Origin: an uncultured Lachnospiraceae bacterium
GTDB lineage: Bacteria; Bacillota; Clostridia; Lachnospirales; Lachnospiraceae
DNA: 61,441 nucleotides
Direction of reading: 5' to 3'
Assembly: GCA_947576945.1 (NCBI GenBank)
Contig: CANPTH010000018.1
Location: 1-61,441, forward strand
In this document: positions 34,986 to 43,943 of the stretch, in pieces
How the letters are laid out: every line of letters starts with the position of its first letter
Numbering within the stretch: the first letter of the stretch is position 1
Made by a program: the position numbers and the translations under genes
The notes under the pieces: model-generated
Database searches by the model: none
What the model was told of the DNA's origin: nothing
The model's input: the letters and a program-made list of their open reading frames with translations, nothing else

Positions 34986-36653
34986 TTATCGTGGAATCTC
35001 CAGAATCGCGCCTCTGTTGCCGCTGGTCACCAACTCTCTGTATCTTGCCAGATAACCGCTCGTAACTTTCGGCTCTCTGGGCTGCCATCTCTCTCTTCTG
35101 GCTTTCATCTCTTCCTCGGATACCTTTACATCCAGTTTCATATTCGGAATATCTATGCAGATGATATCCCCCTCCTCAATCAATGCGATGGGGCCTCCGA
35201 CAGCCGCTTCCGGAGAAACATGCCCGATCGACGCACCACGGGATGCACCGGAGAATCTACCGTCCGTGATCAACGCAACACTGGAACCCAGACCCATACC
35301 GGCAATGGCAGAAGTAGGATTTAACATTTCCCGCATACCGGGGCCGCCCTTGGGTCCTTCATACCGGATGACTACCACGTCGCCGGCCACGATCCTGCCG
35401 CCCTTGATCGCCGCAATCGCATCTTCCTCACATTCAAATACACGAGCCGGCCCTTCATGCACCATCATTTCCTCCACCACGGCCGAGCGCTTCACCACGC
35501 TGCCGTCCGGCGCCAGATTCCCTTTGAGCACCGCCAGGCCGCCGGTTCTGCTGTACGGGTTATCTACGGTTCTGATGACTTCCGTATTTTTGTTGACTGC
35601 GTCCTTAATGTTCTCTCCCAGCGTACTGCCTGTCACCGTCATGCAGTCCGTATGTAAAAGTCCGATGTCCGCCAGCTCTTTCATGACCGCATAAACGCCT
35701 CCAGCCTCATTCAGATCCTCCATATACGTCGGACCTGCCGGAGCAAGATGACATACATTCGGTGTTTTCTCACTGATCTCATTGGCAAAGGCAATATCAA
35801 AATCAAATCCGATCTCATGAGCGATTGCCGGAAGATGCAGCATGGAATTGGTTGAACATCCAAGAGCCATGTCAACCGTTAGTGCATTTAAGACAGCTTC
35901 CTTTGTCATGATATCCCGTGGACGAATATTTTTCTTCCACAGTTCCATAACTGCCATACCCGCATGTTTGGCCAGCTTAATTCTCTCCGAGTAAACTGCC
36001 GGAATCGTTCCGTTTCCGCGCAGTCCCATCCCCAGAACCTCCGTCAGGCAGTTCATGGAATTTGCAGTATACATCCCGGAACAGGAACCGCAGGTTGGGC
36101 AGGTCTTCTCTTCAAATTCCCTCAGCTCTTCATCGCTCATGGTGCCTGCCGCATGGGAACCCACTGCCTCAAACATGGAGGAAAGGCTTCTCTTCTGTCC
36201 TTTCACGTGTCCTGCCAGCATAGGGCCGCCTGACACAAACACGGTGGGCACATTGATCCGCGCTGCCGCCATCAGAAGACCCGGCACATTCTTATCGCAG
36301 TTAGGAACCATCACCAGAGCATCAAACTGGTGGGCCAGTGCCATACATTCCGTAGAATCCGCGATCAGATCCCGCGTTACCAGTGAATATTTCATACCGA
36401 TATGTCCCATGGCAATACCATCGCACACCGCGATCGCCGGAAATACCACCGGAACACCGCCAGCCTGTGCCACGCCAAGCTTTACGGCGTCAACGATCTT
36501 GTCAAGATTCATATGGCCGGGAACAATCTCGTTGTAAGAACTTACGATACCGATCATCGGTTTTGTCATCTCTTCTTCCGTAAATCCAAGTGCATTAAAC
36601 AGACTTCTGTGAGGCGCCTGCTGTACGCCGGCTTTAACATTGTCGCTTCTCAT
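34986..36653 (-). CDS. ilvD: Dihydroxy-acid dehydratase
   Basis: IlvD dehydrates dihydroxy acids to 2-oxo acids in valine, isoleucine and leucine synthesis. The 555-residue protein carries cluster cysteines C119 (PNCDKN) and C191 (CGSCSGMY); the position that holds the third cysteine in [2Fe-2S] enzymes reads PGHMN, so it is of the oxygen-sensitive [4Fe-4S] type, fitting an anaerobe. The SD is AAAGGAG before ATG 36653. The 129-base leader holds a run of 19-bp purine-rich tandem repeats (36663-36730). Confidence 0.95.
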   Translation of the reverse strand: MRSDNVKAGVQQAPHRSLFNALGFTEEEMTKPMIGIVSSYNEIVPGHMNLDKIVDAVKLGVAQAGGVPVVFPAIAVCDGIAMGHIGMKYSLVTRDLIADSTECMALAHQFDALVMVPNCDKNVPGLLMAAARINVPTVFVSGGPMLAGHVKGQKRSLSSMFEAVGSHAAGTMSDEELREFEEKTCPTCGSCSGMYTANSMNCLTEVLGMGLRGNGTIPAVYSERIKLAKHAGMAVMELWKKNIRPRDIMTKEAVLNALTVDMALGCSTNSMLHLPAIAHEIGFDFDIAFANEISEKTPNVCHLAPAGPTYMEDLNEAGGVYAVMKELADIGLLHTDCMTVTGSTLGENIKDAVNKNTEVIRTVDNPYSRTGGLAVLKGNLAPDGSVVKRSAVVEEMMVHEGPARVFECEEDAIAAIKGGRIVAGDVVVIRYEGPKGGPGMREMLNPTSAIAGMGLGSSVALITDGRFSGASRGASIGHVSPEAAVGGPIALIEEGDIICIDIPNMKLDVKVSEEEMKARRERWQPREPKVTSGYLARYRELVTSGNRGAILEIPR

Positions 36654-36662
36654 ATTCTTCTC

Positions 36663-36730
36663 CTTTATCTTTTCTCCGAAACTTTATCTTTCCTTCTAAA
36701 CTTTATCTTTTCTCTAAAACTCTATCTTGA
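36663..36730 (-). repeat. 19-bp tandem repeat upstream of ilvD
   Basis: Copies start at 36663, 36682, 36701 and 36720 with an exact 19-base period; the core CTTTATCTTT is kept in the first three and the fourth begins CTCTATCTT and is partial. On the minus strand they read as purine-rich GAGAAAAGATAAAG units directly ahead of the ilvD SD. Confidence 0.85.
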
Positions 36731-36782
36731 AATTACACAAGTTATTGAACTGTTTATTGCGACAGATATTTAAAAACACGTG

Positions 36783-38414
36783 CTATTTAAACAGGATAAA
36801 TCTATCGTTTTCATAACACGCCGTTAATCCGGATTCTTCCAGAAACCTTGCAAATTCAGGCTCTGACGAATACAGTTTCCATGCATCACCGGCAGGGTCA
36901 AAACCGGCATCACCACTTTCCATCCCAAGCAGAAGGTACTTGTCCGCCAGAACTGCATCCGCTTCTTCCGGATGCTGCGTAATGCGTTCCTGTCCGATAT
37001 CATATAAAAATAACAATAGATATTCCTGATCACAGTCCGTAACCGCCACCTGCTCGATCTGTTCCCAGTTTATCTGCGCATAGGCATCTTCTATCGCCGC
37101 TTCCCTGTCACTGTACTGTGTTCTGTAAGGAACTGAAACCAGCAGTGTCACACAAAGTATACCACACAAAACAGACGCTGTACCGGGAAGATACTTCCAC
37201 AAGCGCCGGCCGTTATCTGCCAGTCCGGCATACCTGTGCCGCACATATTCCGCCAGATTCCCGCACAGCCAGGCAGCGGCAAAGGCGAAAATAATTCCTG
37301 CAAAGGAAAAGACTCTGTAATAAGGCAGCGCACACTGTACAAACAACATTAATGGAATACAGATGATATTCACTGCCAGAAAGATTTCCATAACCATTCC
37401 GCACTTCTGCTCTGTATTTTCCTGCCTGTATCTGCCATTTTTCAGATTTTGCCAGATTCGGACTGATAAAATGAGTATGCACAAAAGTAAAAGTGCCGTG
37501 AGCAGTGCCGCACCTCCCATATAATACTCATTCAACAGATTCTGCAGCCATTCCAGGAATCTGTGCAGATATCCGTCTCTTCCGACACTCTGTATATAGG
37601 GTGTGGCCAGCATATACTCTATTCCGGTTCCAAGCGCGTCAAATGGGGCATGCAGTATAACGGCGGCATGTCCCATGCCATAGCAGGCGCTTCCTTCCGT
37701 CTTGACCAGCAGATTGGAACCAATCGCCAGCCATACGACCCCATAAAGGCCGAGTGTGCAGACGGCGCTTGCCAGCGATGTAAGAATAAGCCGCACGAGC
37801 CTGTTGTATTTCCTCTGCGTAAGCAGCACTGCACCGCCGGTCAGACACATTGGCATCACTGCATATACGCTGCTTGGTATGGCATACAGCATCAGTATGA
37901 GACTGCCCCCGAAAAGCAGGTGATCTCTGATCAGCTCCTGACGCCCCGCTGTAATGCGCAGCAGCGCAAAGAACGATGTCAGACAGCAAAACGTTACCAG
38001 GGCATATCCCCGGCCCTGAACAGCCAGTTGATTGACTATCTTCATGCCGGCATAAATAAATACAGAAACAAGCGCCGTCCCACGGCTAAGACATTTCCTG
38101 CCGATCTCGAAAATCAACACCAGACTCCCCAGGGAAGACAAATATGAAATCCCCCGCAGCGCAACCACCGGATTGCCAAAAAACCCAAGCAAAGCCGACA
38201 ACACGGAATATCCGATGTGATTATTCGGCAGGGGCCAATGGATGGCGGCATAGACAGGTCCCCTGCTTATAAAGTAATAGTAGGTATACAGTTCATCATA
38301 CCATGGTGTCAGCGCAAACATCCGCCAGCCATAATAACATGCCATAAAAACGAGAAACAGAATAAACATCGTTCTCTCTTTATCAAATTTACGTCGCTTA
38401 CAGCGTTGTTCCAT
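36783..38414 (-). CDS. Polytopic membrane glycosyltransferase-like protein (GT39/ArnT-like fold)
   Basis: About 543 residues with roughly ten to twelve hydrophobic segments. The first extracytoplasmic loop carries the acidic pair in PWYDELYTYY, the pattern of polyprenyl-phosphate-dependent GT-C enzymes (PMT, ArnT). The C-terminal soluble part (EDAYAQINWEQIEQVAV onward) is extracytoplasmic. Substrate unknown. ATG 38414 is 12 bases after GAGAGGA located in the end of leuB; a TTG at 38438 is possible. It lies between leuB and ilvD on the same strand, so it is probably co-transcribed with amino acid genes although its function looks unrelated. Confidence 0.8.
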   Translation of the reverse strand: MEQRCKRRKFDKERTMFILFLVFMACYYGWRMFALTPWYDELYTYYYFISRGPVYAAIHWPLPNNHIGYSVLSALLGFFGNPVVALRGISYLSSLGSLVLIFEIGRKCLSRGTALVSVFIYAGMKIVNQLAVQGRGYALVTFCCLTSFFALLRITAGRQELIRDHLLFGGSLILMLYAIPSSVYAVMPMCLTGGAVLLTQRKYNRLVRLILTSLASAVCTLGLYGVVWLAIGSNLLVKTEGSACYGMGHAAVILHAPFDALGTGIEYMLATPYIQSVGRDGYLHRFLEWLQNLLNEYYMGGAALLTALLLLCILILSVRIWQNLKNGRYRQENTEQKCGMVMEIFLAVNIICIPLMLFVQCALPYYRVFSFAGIIFAFAAAWLCGNLAEYVRHRYAGLADNGRRLWKYLPGTASVLCGILCVTLLVSVPYRTQYSDREAAIEDAYAQINWEQIEQVAVTDCDQEYLLLFLYDIGQERITQHPEEADAVLADKYLLLGMESGDAGFDPAGDAWKLYSSEPEFARFLEESGLTACYENDRFILFK

Positions 38415-38421
38415 AATACGA

Positions 38422-39504
38422 TCAAATCCTCTCTGCAAGAAGATCTCCCATCTGTCTGCAGCCCACCGGCGTACACCCCTCTGACATAATATCCGATGTG
38501 CGGTAGCCTTCTTTCAGCACCTGCTTCACCGCCTGCTCGATGGCATCTGCTTCCGTATCCAGATCAAAGCTGTAACGCAGCATCATAGCTGCTGACAGCA
38601 CTGTGGCGATGGGATTCGCAATATCTTTTCCAGCTATATCAGGAGCAGAACCGTGACTCGGTTCATAAAGTCCAAACTTCGTGTCGTTTAAGGATGCGGA
38701 AGCCAGCATACCGATGGAACCGGTTACCATGCTTGCCTCATCCGACAGGATATCGCCGAACATATTCTCCGTCAGGATCACATCAAACTGTGCCGGGTCC
38801 TTCACCAGCTGCATGGCACAGTTATCCACCAGCATATGCTCCAACGTTACCTCCGGATAATCTCCGGCCACTTCCTCAACGACCTGCCGCCACAGACGGG
38901 AAGAATCCAGAACATTGGCCTTATCAACACTGGTTACCTTCCCACGCCTCTTCCTGGCGATCTCAAAGCCCTTGACGGCAATTCTTCTGATCTCATTTTC
39001 ATTATAGACCAGCGTATCCACGGCCGTCTTCACCCCATCAGACTCCGTCGTCCGGCGATCACCAAAATAAAGTCCGCCTGTCAGTTCCCTCATGATCATC
39101 ATATCAAATCCGGCTGCAGCGATTTCTTCCTTCAACGGGCACGCTCCTGTCAACTCATCATACAGTACAGCGGGACGCAGATTGGCAAACAGATTCAGTG
39201 CTTTCCGTATCGCAAGGAGTCCTGCTTCCGGCCGCAGATTCGGAGGAAGTTTATACCAGGGAGATGTAGAAGTATCACCCCCGATAGAACCCATAAGAAC
39301 AGCATCCGCACTCTTTGCGGCGGCAATCGCTTCCTCAGTCAGAGGTACGCCGTAAGCGTCGATCGAAGCGCCACCCATCAAAATGTCCGTATAATGCATC
39401 ACATGTCCATATTTTCCGGCAACAGCGTCCAATACCTTCCTGGCTTCCCCAACGATCTCCGGACCGATACCATCGCCGGGAATACAAGTAATCTTTAATT
39501 CCAT
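38422..39504 (-). CDS. leuB: 3-isopropylmalate dehydrogenase
   Basis: LeuB oxidises 3-isopropylmalate in leucine synthesis. The 360-residue protein begins [14 protein letters not shown] and carries the LMGSIGG loop, the [10 protein letters not shown] segment with the substrate arginine, and [13 protein letters not shown] with metal-binding aspartates. The SD is AAAGGAAAG. It is the first gene of the leuB-glycosyltransferase-ilvD-ilvB group; leuA, leuC and leuD are not in the window. Confidence 0.95.
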   Translation of the reverse strand: MELKITCIPGDGIGPEIVGEARKVLDAVAGKYGHVMHYTDILMGGASIDAYGVPLTEEAIAAAKSADAVLMGSIGGDTSTSPWYKLPPNLRPEAGLLAIRKALNLFANLRPAVLYDELTGACPLKEEIAAAGFDMMIMRELTGGLYFGDRRTTESDGVKTAVDTLVYNENEIRRIAVKGFEIARKRRGKVTSVDKANVLDSSRLWRQVVEEVAGDYPEVTLEHMLVDNCAMQLVKDPAQFDVILTENMFGDILSDEASMVTGSIGMLASASLNDTKFGLYEPSHGSAPDIAGKDIANPIATVLSAAMMLRYSFDLDTEADAIEQAVKQVLKEGYRTSDIMSEGCTPVGCRQMGDLLAERI

Positions 39505-39522
39505 TCTTATCTTTCCTTTCTC

Positions 39523-39585
39523 TTAGCTCCAGTTAATGACAGGAAACATTTCAGCTGCAAATACTGTATAAAAATTCATCTTCAT
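39523..39585 (-). other. 20-codon upstream ORF in the leuB leader, with -10 element upstream
   Basis: ATG at 39585 opens MKMNFYTVFAAEMFPVINWS and stops at 39523, 18 bases before leuB. The SD is weak (AAAGAAAAG). A TATAAT on the minus strand at 39613-39618 is a likely -10. There is no run of leucine codons, so it is not a classical attenuator peptide. The rest of the 317-base gap (39586-39821) holds only this -10 and the terminator of the DUF4854 gene. Confidence 0.3.
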
Positions 39586-39735
39586 GCTTTTCTTTACTTA
39601 TAAATATTCATCATTATACATGTATTGCAGAAAAACAAAATATCACTTATTTATCATAGTCTATTCTCACTTAAATTTCAAGAGAAAGAACTGATAAGAA
39701 AAACAACCGTTCAGCCCAGTGCTTTCATTCACAGT

Positions 39736-39770
39736 AAAAAAGAGACAAACCGTCTCCGATCTGTCTCTTT
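39736..39770 (-). terminator. Rho-independent terminator of the DUF4854 lipoprotein gene
   Basis: On the minus strand AAAGAGACA pairs with TGTCTCTTT and is followed by T residues; about 50 bases after the stop. Confidence 0.9.
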
Positions 39771-39821
39771 CTGCTGTCTTATGTTGTATCTGTCACAAAA
39801 TCCTACTGTTCAGCCAGGCGA

Positions 39822-40430
39822 TTACTTTGCTGTGAAAGATCTCTCTGCCAGCACGCCGCCATCGGCATCCAGGTAACGCACCGTGTATGTGCATGCACCT
39901 GCATCTGCTCCCACAGCCTGATCAAGAGATCCTGCCAAAGTCTCAAAAGTAGAAGCAGTAGAATCCAGACCAGCCTCAAGCTGCTCTGCCACACCATCCT
40001 GTACCAAAGAACTGTCTGTGAATGTTAAAGACATAACCAATTCATTTCCCGTAGCTTCAACTGCAACAGACATACCCTGCTCTTCATAAGAAGCAAATGC
40101 TTCTTCGTACTGAGCTTTTACTGCAGGATCGTTCATAAGGCTCTCTACCGTTACATCCGAAGATTCTGCGGTCTCTGCGTCAGCTTCAGTCTCTGCATCT
40201 GCTTCAGTTTCTGCATCTGCATCCGCTTCAGTCTCTGCATCTTCTACCGGCGCTTCCTCTTCCTCAGGCACTGATTCCTCTTCTGCATCCGCTGCCTCAT
40301 CTGCAGCTTCAGTTGTTTCCTCTGTCTCAGCAGCAGGCGCTGCATCATCAGATCCGCCGCAGGCTGTAACAGACAATGTCATTGCCATAATTGCCGCACA
40401 AGCGATAAATTTTAAAGACTTCCTTTTCAT
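39822..40430 (-). CDS. DUF4854 lipoprotein with acidic repeat linker
   Basis: A 202-residue secreted lipoprotein. The signal peptide ends SVTAC with C24 lipidated. Residues about 27-92 are a strongly acidic Ala/Glu/Asp/Thr linker with short repeats of the ETEADA type, encoded by an 18-base tandem repeat near 40189-40250. The C-terminal 105 residues are the DUF4854 domain (VTVESLMNDPAVKAQYEEAF). Function unknown. It has a consensus promoter, a terminator, and an upstream ORF whose stop overlaps its start. Confidence 0.85.
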   Translation of the reverse strand: MKRKSLKFIACAAIMAMTLSVTACGGSDDAAPAAETEETTEAADEAADAEEESVPEEEEAPVEDAETEADADAETEADAETEADAETAESSDVTVESLMNDPAVKAQYEEAFASYEEQGMSVAVEATGNELVMSLTFTDSSLVQDGVAEQLEAGLDSTASTFETLAGSLDQAVGADAGACTYTVRYLDADGGVLAERSFTAK

Positions 40431-40510
40431 AGTACCTCTCCTCCTTTTACTGAATATGATAGAAGCATGTCATATGCAGCATATTGTTCTGAACAAAGTA
40501 CATCTGACAT
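40427..40510 (-). other. 27-codon upstream ORF coupled to the DUF4854 gene
   Basis: AAGGAG four bases before an ATG at 40510 opens a 27-codon frame (MSDVLCSEQYAAYDMLL...) that stops at TGA within the ATGA overlapping the lipoprotein start. The lipoprotein SD lies inside it. No similarity recognised; either a leader peptide or chance. Confidence 0.4.
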
Positions 40511-40533
40511 ATTGCTCCTTCACATAATTTTTG

Positions 40534-40562
40534 ATTATACAAGACCTCTTTTCACTTGTCAA
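40534..40562 (-). promoter_or_regulatory. Consensus sigma-A promoter of the DUF4854 gene
   Basis: On the minus strand TTGACA (40557-40562), exactly 17 bases, then TATAAT (40534-40539): a perfect match to both hexamers. The leader is about 95 bases. The other bases of the 40431-40792 gap hold the upstream ORF and the yajC terminator; nothing else was seen. Confidence 0.92.
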
Positions 40563-40733
40563 TATCCAAGTATATCCTTTGACACAGATTTAACATTTTT
40601 GTCCCTGTTCTTTCAGACAATTCGGCTGCATCCATCTTACAATGTGTTCATCGTATCGCTGTTCTATCAGTCTTCTTTTATGCATTTCTGCTATCCAGAA
40701 CAATATAAACTTTCAAAAACGATATTTATTCAC

Positions 40734-40770
40734 AAAAAAAAGAGCTTCAACCATACAGGCAAGCTCTTTT
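40734..40770 (-). terminator. Rho-independent terminator of yajC
   Basis: On the minus strand AAAAGAGCTT pairs with AAGCTCTTTT and runs into a stretch of eight T; about 25 bases after the yajC stop. Confidence 0.93.
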
Positions 40771-40792
40771 GTACAAAAATATGCTTTCTCAA

Positions 40793-41107
40793 TTAATTTG
40801 TATCAGCCTTTTCAATCTGTGCAACCGCTGATTTCTGCATCGGAATTCGACAGTTCTTATTATTACCGAATTCCACAATGATCGTATCGTCAGTAATATC
40901 AATCACAATCCCGTAAAAACCACCGGTCGTAAGGACACAATCGCCAACACTCATATCCGCCAGCATTGCCGCAACTCTCTTCTGTTCCTTCTTCTGCGGA
41001 CGAATCATGATAAAATACATAAAAGCTACAATGATCACGATATACAAGATCATTATGATACCGCCGCCCGCGGCAGCAACCGGTTCAGCCGTCATTAAAA
41101 GTCCCAT
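40793..41107 (-). CDS. yajC: Preprotein translocase accessory subunit YajC
   Basis: A 104-residue single-pass membrane protein of the SecDF-YajC complex. The membrane segment (about residues 16-36) ends FIMIRPQKKEQKR, the family signature, followed by the soluble domain DCVLTTGGFYGIVIDI. GGAGGAAATAAT precedes the ATG. It follows tgt by 133 bases, the common tgt-yajC arrangement; secDF is not in the window. Confidence 0.95.
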   Translation of the reverse strand: MGLLMTAEPVAAAGGGIIMILYIVIIVAFMYFIMIRPQKKEQKRVAAMLADMSVGDCVLTTGGFYGIVIDITDDTIIVEFGNNKNCRIPMQKSAVAQIEKADTN

Positions 41108-41240
41108 ATTATTTCCTCCACTGTTATAAATATATTGTTGTAGACAATCTACTGCATACTATACACTTAATATTTATCAAAAACAAGCTTTTTTCACTTT
41201 TATTTTCTTTTTGGATGTAGTTTATACCATACAACCACCG

Positions 41241-42392
41241 TTATCCCTGCTTCAGCGATCCGCTCAAATGCGCAGACATGGCGGACAGCTTCTGTTTCTT
41301 GTAAGCGGCAAACCTTCCTTCCTCCAATGCCTCCCTGATCTCCTCCATCATCGTATTGTAGAAATACAGATTATGAAGGACACACAACCGCATACCAAGC
41401 ATTTCCTTTGCCTTCAACAGATGTCTGATATATGCTCTGGAATATCTTCTGCATGCCGGACAGCTGCAGCCTTCTTCGATCGGACGGGCATCCAGCTCGT
41501 ATTTTGCATTAAAAAGGTTGATCTTGCCATAATTAGTATATAAATGACCATGTCTGCCGTTTCTGGTAGGATATACGCAGTCAAAAAAATCTACCCCGCG
41601 TTCTACTGCTTCCAATATATTAGCCGGCGTACCTACTCCCATCAAATAGGTTGGTTTATCCTGCGGCAGATAAGGAACCGTTTCTTCGATCACATGATAC
41701 ATCTGCTCATGGCTCTCTCCTACAGCCAGACCGCCAAGCGCATATCCGTCACACTCCATTTCCGTGATCCTTTTCGCATGATCTATTCTGATATCATCAT
41801 AGACCGCGCCCTGATTAATGCCGAAAAGGAGCTGCTTTCTGTTAATCGTATCTTCCAGGCTGTTCAACCGCTTCATCTCTTTCTTACACCGCTCCAGCCA
41901 TCTGGCCGTACGTGCCACAGATGCCTCTACATAATGCCTGTCTGCAACGCTGGAAGGACATTCATCAAATGCCATGGCAATCGTAGATGCCAGATTGGAC
42001 TGAATCTGCATGCTCTCCTCCGGCCCCATGAAAATCTTCCTGCCGTCTATGTGAGAATTAAAGTATACCCCCTCTTCTTTGATCTTACGAAGCCCTGCCA
42101 GAGAAAAAACCTGAAATCCGCCGGAATCCGTCAAAATCGGCTGATTCCACGACATAAACTTATGTAACCCCCCAAGCTGCTTTATAACCCGGTCCCCTGG
42201 CCGCACATGCAAATGGTACGTATTGGATAACTCTACCTGTGCTTTGATTTTCTCCAAATCTTCTGTTGATACAGCTCCCTTGATCGCGGCTGCGGTACCG
42301 ACATTCATAAATACAGGAGTCTGGATCGTTCCATGCACCGTGGTAAACTGCGCACGTTTGGCCCTGCCTTCCATTTTTAATATTTTATACAT
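41241..42392 (-). CDS. tgt: Queuine tRNA-ribosyltransferase
   Basis: Tgt exchanges guanine-34 of certain tRNAs for preQ1 or queuine. The 383-residue protein has the general acid/base D89 (LTDSGGFQVFSL), nucleophile D271 (FDCVYPTRNGRHG) and the zinc site C309, C311, C314 and H340. The SD is GGAAAGGA with 11-base spacing. No preQ1 riboswitch is seen in the short leader. No queuosine synthesis gene is in the window. Confidence 0.96.
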   Translation of the reverse strand: MYKILKMEGRAKRAQFTTVHGTIQTPVFMNVGTAAAIKGAVSTEDLEKIKAQVELSNTYHLHVRPGDRVIKQLGGLHKFMSWNQPILTDSGGFQVFSLAGLRKIKEEGVYFNSHIDGRKIFMGPEESMQIQSNLASTIAMAFDECPSSVADRHYVEASVARTARWLERCKKEMKRLNSLEDTINRKQLLFGINQGAVYDDIRIDHAKRITEMECDGYALGGLAVGESHEQMYHVIEETVPYLPQDKPTYLMGVGTPANILEAVERGVDFFDCVYPTRNGRHGHLYTNYGKINLFNAKYELDARPIEEGCSCPACRRYSRAYIRHLLKAKEMLGMRLCVLHNLYFYNTMMEEIREALEEGRFAAYKKQKLSAMSAHLSGSLKQG

Positions 42393-42468
42393 TATAATTA
42401 CGTCCTTTCCACAAACTGTAAGCCTGCAGCGTCAGACACGATAACGCCAATCCAAATCTTTACAGTTC

Positions 42469-43515
42469 TTATAAGTATTTGTCCCAGAATTCTTCCAGAC
42501 AGATTTCCTCCTCCTGCATCACAGACGCCGCTTCTCTGCCCACATATCTGAAATGCCACGGTTCATATTCTATACTGGTAATATATTCTTTACTCTTAGG
42601 ATAACGCAGCGTAAACCCATATTCGCTGCTGTGCTCTGCCAGCCATATGCCTGCCTCGGTCTCTCCAAAGCCTTCATCAAGATATTTGTATGTATCACAA
42701 AAAATATCCAGCGCCAGGCCGATCTGATGCTCACTGGCACCCGGCACTGTTACCGTTTGAGATGCCAGTTTGTAGGCCTCCATATAAGACATTCCCTGTC
42801 CCATATATATTTTTATTTTCTTATTAAACAAAAACTCCTGCCTGTTCAGGTCTCTGTACGGTGAACAGATCTCCAGATTGATGCCCTCATCCTTCGCTGC
42901 CTGCATCATCAAAAGCAGATCTTCAATAATACGCGCATCACATTTCATATTCCCTTTAATCGTCCCAAAATCGAAACTGTATCCTTCCGGAATCGGATGC
43001 TGCTTATTGATCAATACAAGACGCCAGTCTGATTCATCAAATTCATAGTCTTCTTCCAGATCTCCCTGCCCCCCGTTTTCGGCAGCATAGGCATCCTGGC
43101 TCTCCAGAATATCATCGATCGTATAGGTATCTATTCCCTCAGCGCCGCTCTCTATATCAAATTCTTCCTCCAGATCGTCATCCTCCAGCAGAATCTGTTC
43201 TGTCGGAACTCTCTCAAATTCTACAGCCAGCGAAATGTCAGAGTCACCCACGATCTCTCCGTAAACATCATGCGCCTTTGTAAAGCTTGTCCTTTCTGCA
43301 AATACCGCAAAGGAAAAACTGCAGCTGCTCATAAAAAAACCAACGACAAACGCCACACTGGCATATCGCTTAGTATTTGTCATAAAATGCCGGACAGCAT
43401 AATACCCTCCTAAAATAGCAGATAACATAATCAGGCAGGGATAGTGAAGTCTTTTATGCCTCTTTGCTATTGTAGTAAATTTAATGATTGCTTTTTCTCG
43501 GAATGTTTTTTTCAT
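42469..43515 (-). CDS. VanY family D-alanyl-D-alanine carboxypeptidase, membrane anchored
   Basis: A 348-residue cell-wall peptidase. Basic N-terminus, two hydrophobic segments (about 26-42 and 51-72), an acidic linker (about 105-160), then the M15B domain with zinc ligands H263 and D270 (SEHQIGLALD), catalytic E318 and ligand H321 (EPWHFRYVG), and SPYRDLNRQ. It trims the terminal D-Ala of stem peptides. No van resistance genes are nearby, so this is housekeeping wall maturation. The SD is AGAGGA. Upstream lies the nested inverted-repeat element. Confidence 0.9.
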   Translation of the reverse strand: MKKTFREKAIIKFTTIAKRHKRLHYPCLIMLSAILGGYYAVRHFMTNTKRYASVAFVVGFFMSSCSFSFAVFAERTSFTKAHDVYGEIVGDSDISLAVEFERVPTEQILLEDDDLEEEFDIESGAEGIDTYTIDDILESQDAYAAENGGQGDLEEDYEFDESDWRLVLINKQHPIPEGYSFDFGTIKGNMKCDARIIEDLLLMMQAAKDEGINLEICSPYRDLNRQEFLFNKKIKIYMGQGMSYMEAYKLASQTVTVPGASEHQIGLALDIFCDTYKYLDEGFGETEAGIWLAEHSSEYGFTLRYPKSKEYITSIEYEPWHFRYVGREAASVMQEEEICLEEFWDKYL

Positions 43516-43666
43516 AAGAATCCTCTGGTCTGTTCAAATTATAAATGCTTTCATTCAGATTTTTACAAAATACATTTGCTATTTTATATGATAACATATA
43601 AAATTTATTTGTACACCTTTTTTATGTAAATCTATTTATATTTTTTAACTGATTAATCTTCAGCCT

Positions 43667-43943
43667 TACCCTCAGTGAACAAAGGAATACACGCCCTGAA
43701 CCATGATATTTGAGCGGTTTTCTGCGTTGTCCTCAATCGGCGTACGTCCGGTACGCCTCAATCGTCCGCCTTGGAAATCACTCAAATATCCATGGTCAGG
43801 GTCGAAGAGTCGGAAAGAAGGCAATTTCAATCCCTGCAAGGCGCTTGATTGACGTGTACTGGACGTACACGGAATGAAAGCAACGCAGCAGGGGATGAAA
43901 TTGATTCTTTACCGACCGTGTGTACCTTTGTTCACTGAGGGTA
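43667..43943. mobile_element. 277-bp nested inverted-repeat element (MITE-like)
   Basis: Terminal arms 43667-43692 and 43918-43943 are inverted repeats with 24 of 26 bases matching. Inside are two long hairpins: 43694-43801 (outer arms of about 21 bases, tip GGCGTAC/GTACGCC at 43739-43757) and about 43821-43904 (arms GCAATTTCAATCCCTGC-type, tip GTGTAC/GTACAC). There is no transposase and no clear target duplication. Its base content is higher in GC than the AT-rich flanks. It resembles a MITE or a structured RNA; class unknown. Confidence 0.7.

Noticed and set aside
42393..42468. Possible preQ1 riboswitch upstream of tgt
   Set aside because: The 76-base spacer lacks the C-rich stem-loop and A-rich tail of that riboswitch.
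42469..43515. Vancomycin resistance determinant
   Set aside because: The protein has a VanY-type domain, but no vanHAX, vanS or vanR genes are near, so it is ordinary wall maturation.
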